Assembly: GCA_017556885.1 (NCBI GenBank)
Contig: JAFYLV010000024.1
Coordinates: 1-15,618 of the forward strand
Reading direction: 5' to 3'
From: Clostridia bacterium
GTDB lineage: Bacteria > Bacillota > Clostridia > Oscillospirales > QAMX01
Length of the DNA stretch: 15,618 bases
The position numbers and the translations under genes were made by a program. The notes below the pieces were generated by a model that made no database searches, was not told where the DNA came from, and saw only the letters and a list, made by a program, of their open reading frames with translations. This document shows positions 7,363-13,723 of the stretch, piece after piece. How positions within the stretch are numbered: the first letter of the stretch is position 1; each line of letters opens with the position of its first letter.

Positions 7363-8097
7363 ATGGAAGGACGCATCATCAACATCACCCGCTTCTGCAC
7401 CGATGACGGCCCCGGCATCCGCACCACCGTCTTTTTCAAGGGCTGTCCTCTGCGGTGCCTGTGGTGCCACAACCCCGAATCCCAGCGTTTTGAATGCGAG
7501 GCTTGGGAAAACGGCGAGGCCGTCGGCCGCACCGCGACCGTCGAAGAGGTCCTCTCGGAGATCCGGGAGGACGAGATCTTCTACCGCACCTCCGGCGGCG
7601 GTGCCACCCTTTCGGGCGGTGAGCCCATGGCGCAGCCGGATTTTGCCGAAGGCATTCTCTCCGGCTGCCGCACCGCCGGCATCCGCACCGCCATGGAAAC
7701 CTGCGGCTTTGCCGCACCTGCGGTGGCGGAGCGCCTCTTCCCCCTCTGCGACCTGTTGCTTTTCGATCTCAAGGAGACCGATCCCGCCCGTCACGAGGAT
7801 TTTACCGGCGTTCCCCTCGCCCCGATCCTCGAAAATCTCCGCCGGGCGGATGCCCTCGGCATCCCCGTATGCCTGCGGCTGCCCATCATCCCCGGACTTA
7901 ACGACCGGGAGGAGCACTTCCGCGCCGTGCGCGCCATAGCAGATTCACTTACCCATCCGCCGCAGCTGCAGATCATGCCCTACCACCGCCTCGGCGAGCA
8001 TAAGTATGACCGTCTCGGCCGTGAATACCTCTGCCCCGAGACCCACGAGCCCACCGCAGAGGAAAAAGCCCGGTGGGAAAAATGGCTTCACATCTGA
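7363..8097 (+). CDS. Glycyl-radical enzyme activating enzyme (radical SAM)
   Basis: The 244-residue protein has the activase start TRFCTDDGPGIRTTVFFKGCPLRCLWCHNPE (split reading), with the radical-SAM CxxxCxxC cysteines C28, C32 and C35 that bind the 4Fe-4S cluster. It also has the SAM-binding GGATLSGGEP at residues 79-88. It generates the 5'-deoxyadenosyl radical that removes hydrogen from Gly636 of the adjacent enzyme. Eliminase-type activases normally carry a ferredoxin-like insert with two extra clusters between the CxxxCxxC motif and the SGGG motif. Here that stretch is only about 40 residues with one cysteine (C45), as in the lean PflA form. The gene begins six bases after the GRE stop. 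A hairpin follows 46 bases after its own stop. Confidence 0.93.
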   Translation: MEGRIINITRFCTDDGPGIRTTVFFKGCPLRCLWCHNPESQRFECEAWENGEAVGRTATVEEVLSEIREDEIFYRTSGGGATLSGGEPMAQPDFAEGILSGCRTAGIRTAMETCGFAAPAVAERLFPLCDLLLFDLKETDPARHEDFTGVPLAPILENLRRADALGIPVCLRLPIIPGLNDREEHFRAVRAIADSLTHPPQLQIMPYHRLGEHKYDRLGREYLCPETHEPTAEEKARWEKWLHI

Positions 8098-8143
8098 TCA
8101 AACAAAAAAAGATCCGGATTCGGCGGGGCTTCGTAAAACAGTA

Positions 8144-8177
8144 AATTCTCCCTGTGAGAGTTCTCACAGGGAGAATT
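8144..8177. terminator. Perfect 16-bp hairpin after the GRE-activase operon
   Basis: Bases 8144-8159 (AATTCTCCCTGTGAGA) pair with 8162-8177 with only two bases between, so the real loop will be four or more. It lies 46 bases past the activase stop. There is no strong U-tract on the plus strand (ATTATTGC follows). On the minus strand TTTACTGTTTT follows, so it may work better for transcripts from the right. It is most likely the operon terminator. Confidence 0.6.
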
Positions 8178-8204
8178 ATTGCACTGGTGCGGTAGCGCCC
8201 GCCT

Positions 8205-8332
8205 AAGGCTCCCTTGTGTAAAGGGAGCTGTCAGCGAAGCGGACTGAGGGATTGACAACCCCTCCGAGCAGGCTTTCGCCTGCCACCTCCTCCTTATGTG
8301 GTTTGTAAGCAATCTACTCAAGGGAAGGCTTT
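8205..8332. repeat. MITE-like structured intergenic repeat
   Basis: The ends form an imperfect inverted repeat: TCCCTTGTGTA (8210-8220) against the complement of TACTCAAGGGA (8315-8325), 10 of 11 matching, with AAGG/AAAG-type outer ends. Inside are GCTCCCTT-GTGTA-AAGGGAGC (8208-8228) and GCAGGC-TTTC-GCCTGC (8268-8283) hairpins, separated by GTCAGCGAAGCGGACTGAGGG. From memory, repeats with a CTCCCTT/AAGGGAG hairpin followed by CTGTCAGCGAAGC...GACTGAGGG are widespread between genes in Oscillospiraceae and relatives. No transposase is encoded. Confidence 0.6.
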
Positions 8333-8333
8333 G

Positions 8334-8387
8334 GTGCGGCGTAAAACCGCACATTACGCACTATACCGAACGGTGTATAGAAGTGCG
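8334..8387 (-). terminator. Tandem hairpins downstream of the HAD gene
   Basis: Reading on the minus strand after the HAD stop, CTATAC...GTATAG (8361-8380, with CCG/CGG inside and CGCA/TGCG outside) comes first. GTGCGG-7 bases-CCGCAC (8334-8352), whose loop reads TTTTACG, comes second. They begin 36 bases past the stop and are the best candidates for ending the HAD transcript, although neither has a long U-tract. Confidence 0.4.
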
Positions 8388-8423
8388 CTCTTATATCTGG
8401 TCGACAAATTGGAATTTATGCTT

Positions 8424-9104
8424 TCAGTTGTACCTTGTGATTTCCAAAAGTACATCCATAGGGGACTCTGCTTGAATAAATTCCGCTTTTCTTTTTGCTG
8501 GCTGATTTATGCCGTCTTTCAAATACCATACTGCTTGAATTGGATGCATACCTATCTCTTGTGCTGACTCCAATTCAAAGCTACCGCCATCTCCTACATA
8601 AAGACATTCCTCAGGGGCAACTGCCAAAGCATGTGTGCATTTTTGAAAAATCTCAAGATTTGGTTTTTGTATGCCTAATTCACAGGACATGCAAACTGCA
8701 TCGAAATAATCAAATAGAACGCTGTTCTGAATTACATCTCTTTCCTCAAAATAGCAGTTTGTTATTAAGCCGACTTTGATGCCCATCCCTTTAATAGCTG
8801 TAAGCATAGGTGTTATCTCGGAGTGTATGTGATTGAAGCACTCAACTTTTGATTGTTTCCGTTTTTCTGTAATCATCTCGAACAGTTCACAAGAAAAACA
8901 ATTGTTTGCCCTCAAAATTGCTTCAATAACTTCCTCAAGTGATTTTTTACCTAAAGTTCTATCTTCGTCCGTTGTATCCCAAATCTCTCTAAATTTTAGC
9001 TCGGTAATTCCAATGTCTGCGCATATTTGCTTCGCCATATATAAAGGACTTTCAAAGTGCGTTACCAAAGTCTCAAACATATCAAATACTACAGCTTTAA
9101 TCAT
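8424..9104 (-). CDS. HAD-superfamily hydrolase, low-GC, probably acquired
   Basis: The 226-residue protein (from the ATG at 9104) has the HAD motifs in order: FDMFETLV (motif I), LITN (motif II), the lysine in QKPNLEIF (motif III) and VGDGGSFELESA (motif IV). A helical cap lies between I and II (subfamily IA type). Motif I has Phe where typical phosphatases have the second Asp (DxDxT), so the usual acid/base residue is absent, as in haloacid-dehalogenase-type members. The inner start is chosen over 9128 because GAGG lies nine bases upstream; the outer one has no ribosome site. Base composition is unlike the neighbours: 20 G+C of 60 in both 8881-8940 and 8941-9000, against 36 of 60 at 13081-13140. 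It is monocistronic between hairpins. The substrate is unknown. Confidence 0.85.
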   Translation of the reverse strand: MIKAVVFDMFETLVTHFESPLYMAKQICADIGITELKFREIWDTTDEDRTLGKKSLEEVIEAILRANNCFSCELFEMITEKRKQSKVECFNHIHSEITPMLTAIKGMGIKVGLITNCYFEERDVIQNSVLFDYFDAVCMSCELGIQKPNLEIFQKCTHALAVAPEECLYVGDGGSFELESAQEIGMHPIQAVWYLKDGINQPAKRKAEFIQAESPMDVLLEITRYN

Positions 9105-9149
9105 CCAAAAACACCTCGTCAAATTCAAGCTTGTCTAATTGTTAGATAT

Positions 9150-9178
9150 ATTCTATCATATCAATGTGAGCTATACAA
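9150..9178 (-). promoter_or_regulatory. Candidate promoter of the HAD gene
   Basis: On the minus strand, TTGTAT (complement of 9173-9178) and TAGAAT (complement of 9150-9155) are 17 bases apart, in an AT-rich stretch ahead of the HAD start. The -10 matches 5 of 6; the -35 matches only 3 of 6. Having its own promoter fits a gene separated from the his operon by a terminator. Confidence 0.35.
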
Positions 9179-9180
9179 GA

Positions 9181-9212
9181 ACAGTCCCGGCAGATAATTC
9201 TGCCGGGACTGT
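9181..9212 (-). terminator. Terminator of the his operon
   Basis: A perfect 14-bp stem (9181-9194 with 9199-9212) with a TAAT loop is GC-rich at its core (CCCGGCAGA) and lies 44 bases past the hisIE stop in the direction of transcription. The following minus-strand bases, TCTTGT, are moderately U-rich. It isolates the HAD gene from histidine-operon transcription. Confidence 0.75.
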
Positions 9213-9256
9213 AACTGTTTTACGAACACCTATCATTACTCCGGATCTTTTTCTGT

Positions 9257-9907
9257 TTACTTCATTTTTTCCTGCTTGACCTTATGCTCGATGACGTGGC
9301 GTGAGGCAAGCTCGCTGCGGATCTCATCGCAGGAGATATTCATCTCCGCCATCAGCACGAGAACGTGGTAGGCAAGGTCTGCGATCTCATAGATGGTATC
9401 GGCGCGGTCGCCGCCCTTGCCGGCAACGATGACCTCGGTGGTCTCCTCGCCGACCTTTTTCAGGATCTTGTCGATGCCCTTCTCAAAGAGGTAGTTGGTG
9501 TAGGAGCCTTCCTTTTTGACCACCTTACGCTCGGCGATCAGCGCGGCAAGACCGTCCATGGAGAAGGGCTCCGCCTCCTCTTCATTGCGCCAAAGCTCCG
9601 TCTCGAAGCAGGAATCTCCGCCGAGATGGCAGGCAGGTCCCTCCTTGCGGACGTAGACGGCGAGGGCATCCCGGTCGCAGTCGGTTTCGATGCGGATGAT
9701 GTGCTGCACGTTGCCGGAGGTCTCGCCCTTGCGCCACAGCTCCTGCCGGGAGCGGGACCAGAAGCAGGTGCGTCCCTCTGCGATGCTGATCTCAAGGCTC
9801 TCGCGGTTCATATAGGCAAGGGTCAGCACGCGCTTTGTCTCGCCGTCGATCACTATGGCAGGAATGAGACCCTTATCATCAAATTTCAGTGTGTTCACAT
9901 CGATCAT
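9257..9907 (-). CDS. hisIE: Bifunctional phosphoribosyl-AMP cyclohydrolase / phosphoribosyl-ATP pyrophosphatase
   Basis: The 216-residue cytoplasmic enzyme does the second and third steps of histidine synthesis. Residues 1-110 are the HisI cyclohydrolase with WSRSRQELWRKGETSGN (50-66), the metal site TDCDRDA (D76, C77, D78, D80) and zinc cysteines C93 (GPACH) and C100. Residues about 115-216 are the HisE pyrophosphohydrolase, with SYTNYLFEKGIDKILKKVGEE and the acidic helix residues E154, E155, E158, E174 and D177. The ATG has AAGGAG about 11 bases upstream. It is the last gene of the his operon, 15 bases after hisF. Fusion of the two activities is normal in many bacteria. Confidence 0.97.
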   Translation of the reverse strand: MIDVNTLKFDDKGLIPAIVIDGETKRVLTLAYMNRESLEISIAEGRTCFWSRSRQELWRKGETSGNVQHIIRIETDCDRDALAVYVRKEGPACHLGGDSCFETELWRNEEEAEPFSMDGLAALIAERKVVKKEGSYTNYLFEKGIDKILKKVGEETTEVIVAGKGGDRADTIYEIADLAYHVLVLMAEMNISCDEIRSELASRHVIEHKVKQEKMK

Positions 9908-9922
9908 TTTTCTTTTAACTCC

Positions 9923-10684
9923 TTATCTGCGCCGCACGGGGATGCCGTCGGCATGCAGTTTTTCCTTCAGTTCACGGATATCCACCTCGCCGAAGTGGAA
10001 AATGGAGGCCGCAAGACCTGCATCCACTCCGGGCACGGCCCGGAAAAGCTCGGTGAAATGCTGCATATTGCCCGCACCGCCAGAGGCGATAACAGGCACG
10101 TCCGCCACCTCGCACACCGCCTTGAGCAGCGGCAGGTCAAAGCCTTCACGAACGCCGTCGGTGTCCATGCTGTTGATGACCAGCTCGCCCGCGCCGCTGG
10201 CAACACCGCGGCGGATCCATTCGATGGCATCCAAACCGGTATCCACGCGTCCGCCCTTGGCGTGCACGTGCCAGGCATCTCCCACCCGGCGGATATCCAC
10301 CGAAAGCACCACGCACTGGTCTCCGTAGCGCTTGGCCGCCTCCCCGATGAGGGAAGGATCCCGAATAGCGCCGGAATTGACGCTGACCTTGTCGGCGCCG
10401 CACTTGAGCACCCGGTCAAAATCCGCCACGGTATTGATACCGCCGCCCACCGTCAGGGGGATAAATACGTTCCGCGCCGTTTCACGCAGGATCTCGGTAA
10501 AGAGGCCGCGCCCCTCTGCCGAAGCTGTGATATCGTAAAAAACCAGCTCGTCCGCACCGGCACCGCTGTAATACTTCGCCAGCTCCACCGGGGAGGAAAC
10601 GTCCGCAAAGCCTTCAAAGCGCACGCCCTTGACCACGCGGCCATCCCGCACGTCGAGACAGGGAATGATTCGTTTGGAGATCAT
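9923..10684 (-). CDS. hisF: Imidazole glycerol phosphate synthase, cyclase subunit HisF
   Basis: The 253-residue (beta-alpha)8 barrel has catalytic aspartates D11 (IIPCLDVRDGRVVKG) and D130 (VVLSVDIRR). The phosphate-binding loops are VGGGI (79-83) and ASGGAG (200-205). With HisH it converts PRFAR and ammonia to imidazole-glycerol phosphate and AICAR. The start at 10684 gives the expected length, with AAGGAG about nine bases upstream; a longer frame to 10777 only reads through the end of hisA. It lies four bases after hisA and 15 before hisIE. Confidence 0.97.
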   Translation of the reverse strand: MISKRIIPCLDVRDGRVVKGVRFEGFADVSSPVELAKYYSGAGADELVFYDITASAEGRGLFTEILRETARNVFIPLTVGGGINTVADFDRVLKCGADKVSVNSGAIRDPSLIGEAAKRYGDQCVVLSVDIRRVGDAWHVHAKGGRVDTGLDAIEWIRRGVASGAGELVINSMDTDGVREGFDLPLLKAVCEVADVPVIASGGAGNMQHFTELFRAVPGVDAGLAASIFHFGEVDIRELKEKLHADGIPVRRR

Positions 10685-10688
10685 GGAT

Positions 10689-11420
10689 TTACCGCTCCTT
10701 CCGCCGCATTTCGGTCTCCTGCAGCGCCTCACGCAGATCCACACGCCCCTCATAGAGCGCCCGTCCGAGGATGGCACCGTACATCTTCATATCTGCCAGC
10801 GCCCGGATATCCGCAAGGTCGGATACGCCGCCGGAGGCCACGATGTCGATGTGGTATTCACGCATCAGATCCCGATAAAGCTCGCGGTTTGCGCCGCCGA
10901 GCATACCGTCCCGGGAAATGTCGGTGCAGATGACGGTGGAGCCGCCAAAATCGCAGATACGGCGGAAGAAATCCTCTGCCGTCAGTTCTGCCTTCTCCGT
11001 CCATCCGTGGGTGGCAACGTAACCGTCCTTGAGATCGGCGCCCACGGCAATGCGCTCGCCGTAGCGGCTGAGCATATCCGCAAGGAAGCGGGGCTGCCGG
11101 GCCGCCGCAGTTCCCAGAATCACGCGGGAGATGCCCGCATCCAGATAGCGTCGCACCGTCTCCTCCGACCGTATACCGCCGCCTACCTCCGTTTTCATTC
11201 CGGTCTCGGCAGCAATACGGGAGATCACCTCAAGGTTCGGGGTCTCGCCGGTGCGCGCGCCCTCCAGATCCACCAGGTGCAGCCACTTTGCGCCTGCGGC
11301 GGCAAATTCCGCGGCTTTGGCCACGGGATCCTCGCCGTAGACGGTCATGCGGGCATAGTCACCCTTTTCCAGGCGCACCACACGGCCTTCATATATATCA
11401 ATTGCAGGAAAAATCAGCAT
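10689..11420 (-). CDS. hisA: ProFAR isomerase HisA
   Basis: The 243-residue (beta-alpha)8 barrel isomerises ProFAR to PRFAR. It has the catalytic D8 (FPAIDIYEG) and D129 (GADLKDG), THGWTE at 137-142, ICTDISRDGM at 164-173, and the phosphate-binding GGGIR and ASGGVSD loops. The standard length and IDIYEGRVVRL start support the ATG at 11420. Its ribosome site is weak: the nearest purine run (AAAGG) is about 14 bases upstream, so it may rely on coupling with hisH, which ends 28 bases earlier. Confidence 0.97.
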   Translation of the reverse strand: MLIFPAIDIYEGRVVRLEKGDYARMTVYGEDPVAKAAEFAAAGAKWLHLVDLEGARTGETPNLEVISRIAAETGMKTEVGGGIRSEETVRRYLDAGISRVILGTAAARQPRFLADMLSRYGERIAVGADLKDGYVATHGWTEKAELTAEDFFRRICDFGGSTVICTDISRDGMLGGANRELYRDLMREYHIDIVASGGVSDLADIRALADMKMYGAILGRALYEGRVDLREALQETEMRRKER

Positions 11421-11448
11421 AACAGTAGAAAATACCTTTCGTTTTGGG

Positions 11449-12066
11449 TCAAAGCGTGCAGAAAGCCTTCAGGATCGAAAGACCGACGTCACCGCTTTTT
11501 TCGGGGTGGAACTGCGTTCCCATCACATTGTCCCGGGCAGCGGCTGCCGTCAGGTCGGCGCCGTATTCCGCCGTAGCGGTGACGTAGGGTGCACAATCCG
11601 CCGCATAGTAGGAATGGACGAAATACACCGCGTCTCCCGGGGAAAGCTCCTTGAAGAGAGGACATCTCTCCCGCTCTGCGGGAAAATCCAGCCCGTTCCA
11701 GCCGATGTGGGGGATCTTCAGTCCCGCGGGGATCACGTCGGCAATGGGGCGCACGGCACCGGGAATGAGGCCGAGGCCCTCCCACTCGCCGTATTCATAG
11801 CTTTTTTCAAAAAGCAGCTGCATACCAAGGCAAATGCCGAGCAGGGGCTTTCCGGCTGCAGCCTCCTCTTTAATATATGCATCCAGGCCTGTCCGGCGCA
11901 GCTTGTCCGCCGCATCCCGAAAGGCACCGACGCCGGGCAGCACGATGTGCCCGCAGCGGCGAAGCACCTCCGGATCGCCGGAGACCGCCGTTTCAAAGCC
12001 GAGGGCGGCAAAGGAGCTTTCCAGCGAGAAGAGGTTTCCCACTCCGTAATCGACAATACCGATCAT
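11449..12066 (-). CDS. hisH: Imidazole glycerol phosphate synthase, glutamine amidotransferase subunit HisH
   Basis: The 205-residue class I glutamine amidotransferase supplies ammonia to HisF. The triad is visible: C79 in LLGICLGMQLLF, and H187 and E189 in QFHPEKSG. The oxyanion strand PGVGAF is at 44-49. The YGVGNL start is typical of HisH. Its ATG directly follows the hisB stop (TAAATG, no gap), so its ribosome site lies within hisB and translation is coupled. Confidence 0.97.
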   Translation of the reverse strand: MIGIVDYGVGNLFSLESSFAALGFETAVSGDPEVLRRCGHIVLPGVGAFRDAADKLRRTGLDAYIKEEAAAGKPLLGICLGMQLLFEKSYEYGEWEGLGLIPGAVRPIADVIPAGLKIPHIGWNGLDFPAERERCPLFKELSPGDAVYFVHSYYAADCAPYVTATAEYGADLTAAAARDNVMGTQFHPEKSGDVGLSILKAFCTL

Positions 12067-12654
12067 TTACAGCACTCCCTTGGTGGAGGGAAGCAGACCA
12101 CCGAGACTCGCATCCTCTGCCACGGCTGCCTTCAGCGCACGGCCGAGGCCCTTGAAGGCCCCCTCCAGAATGTGGTGGGAATTGCCGCCGCACAGAAGCC
12201 GCAGATGGATCGTGATGCCCGACTCCCGAGCAAAGGCCGTGAAGAATTCCTCCGCAAGCTCGCAGTCAAAATCGCCCACCTTCTGCGCCGGTGTGGGCAG
12301 AGAAACGTAAGCACCGCCGCGGCCGGAGATATCCACCGCCGCTGCCACAAGGCTCTCGTCCATGGGCAGCAGGATATCGCCATAGCGGGTGATGCCCGCC
12401 TTGTTTCCCAGCGCCTCCGCAAAAGCGCGTCCAAGACAGATACCCACGTCCTCCACGGTGTGATGGGCATCAACCTCCAGGTCTCCGTCACAGTCCACGG
12501 CAAGGTCAAAGCGGCCGTGGGCGGCAAACAGGGTCAGCATATGATCGAAAAAGCCGCAGCCCGTGGAGATCTTTCCGGCACCGCTGCCCTCCAGCGTCAG
12601 GGAGAGGGCGATCCGGGTCTCCGCCGTATCCCGGCGAATTTCAGCACTTCGCAT
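12067..12654 (-). CDS. hisB: Imidazoleglycerol-phosphate dehydratase HisB (monofunctional)
   Basis: The 195-residue dehydratase forms imidazole-acetol phosphate. It has the two conserved metal-binding His clusters, DAHHTVEDVG (62-71) and GGNSHHILEGAFK (156-168), plus TGCGFFDHM (31-39) and the C-terminal LPSTKG. There is no phosphatase domain, so histidinol-phosphate phosphatase must come from another gene. GGAGG about ten bases upstream lies within the last codons of hisC; the gap to hisC is seven bases. Confidence 0.97.
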   Translation of the reverse strand: MRSAEIRRDTAETRIALSLTLEGSGAGKISTGCGFFDHMLTLFAAHGRFDLAVDCDGDLEVDAHHTVEDVGICLGRAFAEALGNKAGITRYGDILLPMDESLVAAAVDISGRGGAYVSLPTPAQKVGDFDCELAEEFFTAFARESGITIHLRLLCGGNSHHILEGAFKGLGRALKAAVAEDASLGGLLPSTKGVL

Positions 12655-12661
12655 TGTTTAT

Positions 12662-13723
12662 TTACCTCCGGTCGAGAATATCGGCCACAGCCTCGCAAAG
12701 CTTGTCCATCTGCTCCGGCGTGCCGACAGTGATGCGTACAAAATCGGAAATGCGCGGCGCGGAAAAATGCCGCACCAGGATGCCCCGGGCCCGCAGGCCG
12801 GAAAGCACCTCCGCACCGGGGATGCCCGGCAGGGAAACAAAGATGAAATTTGCCTTGGAGGGCAGCACCCGTGCGCCAAGAGCTTCCAGGCGCTTGGTCG
12901 CCGTCTCTCGTGCGGCGATCACGGCACCCACCGTCTTCTCAAAATAGGCGGGATCGGCAAGGGATGCCACGCCTGCCGCCTGGGTCATGCGGTCAAGGTT
13001 ATAGGGATTGGTGGAGAACTTGATGGTCTCCAGATCCCGGATGAGGTCGGCACTGCCGATGCAGAAGCCAAGGCGGCCGCCGGCCAGTGCTCTGGACTTG
13101 GAGAAGGTGCGGACGACCAACAGGTTGTCAAACTCCCGCAGTAGCGGCAGCGCGCTTTCGCCGCCGAAATCCACATAGGCCTCGTCGATGAGCACCGGCA
13201 CATCGGGATTGTGGAGCAGGATATCCGCGATCTCCGCAAGGGATAAGCAGAGTCCCGTGGGCGCATTGGGGTTTGCGATGACAACCATGCGGTCGCCGCC
13301 GAAATAATCGGCAGGATCGATGGTGAAATCCTGCTGGAGAGGACGGATATCGCAGTCCACGCCGTAGAGCTCACCGTAAACCTTATAAAATCCGTAGGTG
13401 ATATCGGGGAAGGTGGCGCCGCGTCCCTCGCCGCAAAAGGCCATAAAGGCAAAGGAGAGGATCTCATCGGAGCCGTTGGAAACAAAGACCTGCTCCGGCG
13501 CAACACCGTAGGTCTCCGCCAGCGCTGCCTTCAGTTCCCGGCTTTCGGGATCGGAATAAAGCTGCAGCCGTCCGGCCTCCCGTTCCGCCGCCGCCGCCAC
13601 ACCGGGAGCCGGGGGATAAGGAAGCTCGTTGGTATTGAGTTTGATGAAGTCAAAGCCCCGAGGCTGCTCGCCCGGCACGTAGGGCACGAGCTTTTCAAAG
13701 CGGGGATGCAGGAAACGGCTCAT
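12662..13723 (-). CDS. hisC: Histidinol-phosphate aminotransferase HisC
   Basis: The 353-residue class I/II PLP enzyme converts imidazole-acetol phosphate and glutamate to histidinol phosphate. The Schiff-base lysine is K209 in RTFSKSRALAGGRLGF. Other signatures are the KLNTNELPYPP start, the NGSDEIL phosphate site, NPNAPTG (151-157) and LIDEAYVDF (178-186). The start overlaps the hisD stop as ATGA, showing coupled translation. Confidence 0.97.
   Translation of the reverse strand: MSRFLHPRFEKLVPYVPGEQPRGFDFIKLNTNELPYPPAPGVAAAAEREAGRLQLYSDPESRELKAALAETYGVAPEQVFVSNGSDEILSFAFMAFCGEGRGATFPDITYGFYKVYGELYGVDCDIRPLQQDFTIDPADYFGGDRMVVIANPNAPTGLCLSLAEIADILLHNPDVPVLIDEAYVDFGGESALPLLREFDNLLVVRTFSKSRALAGGRLGFCIGSADLIRDLETIKFSTNPYNLDRMTQAAGVASLADPAYFEKTVGAVIAARETATKRLEALGARVLPSKANFIFVSLPGIPGAEVLSGLRARGILVRHFSAPRISDFVRITVGTPEQMDKLCEAVADILDRR

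Larger units (their letters stand above)
8098..8423. other. Gene-free stretch with hairpins and a MITE-like repeat
   Basis: No credible gene is found here; open frames lack ribosome sites and cross the repeat. From left to right it holds an A-rich spacer, a 13-base motif (8130-8142), a 16-bp perfect hairpin (8144-8177), a structured repeat (8205-8332), a GTGCGG/CCGCAC hairpin (8334-8352) and a near-palindrome (8357-8387). It separates the GC-rich GRE operon from the AT-rich HAD gene and looks like a junction of DNA of different origin. Confidence 0.6.

Noticed and set aside
6448..7917. Minus-strand open frame of 489 codons opposite the GRE and activase genes
   Set aside because: It is antisense to two genes with clear catalytic motifs, and its Gly/Ala/Glu-rich translation is typical of a GC-rich complementary frame.
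8144..8387. Closely spaced hairpins considered as a CRISPR array or small structured RNA gene
   Set aside because: The hairpins differ in sequence and spacing, with no repeated unit and regular spacers. No cas gene or tRNA/rRNA fold is present, so terminators plus a MITE-like repeat explain them better.
8298..8567. Plus-strand 89-codon open frame at the repeat/HAD junction
   Set aside because: It runs from the repeat into the antisense of the HAD gene, without a ribosome site or motif.
10685..10777. Longer N-terminus for HisF
   Set aside because: It only reads through hisA's 3' end. Starting at 10684 puts the catalytic aspartates at exactly D11 and D130.
9365..12732. Plus-strand open frames opposite hisIE to hisB
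   Set aside because: The opposite strand carries complete his genes with all catalytic residues.
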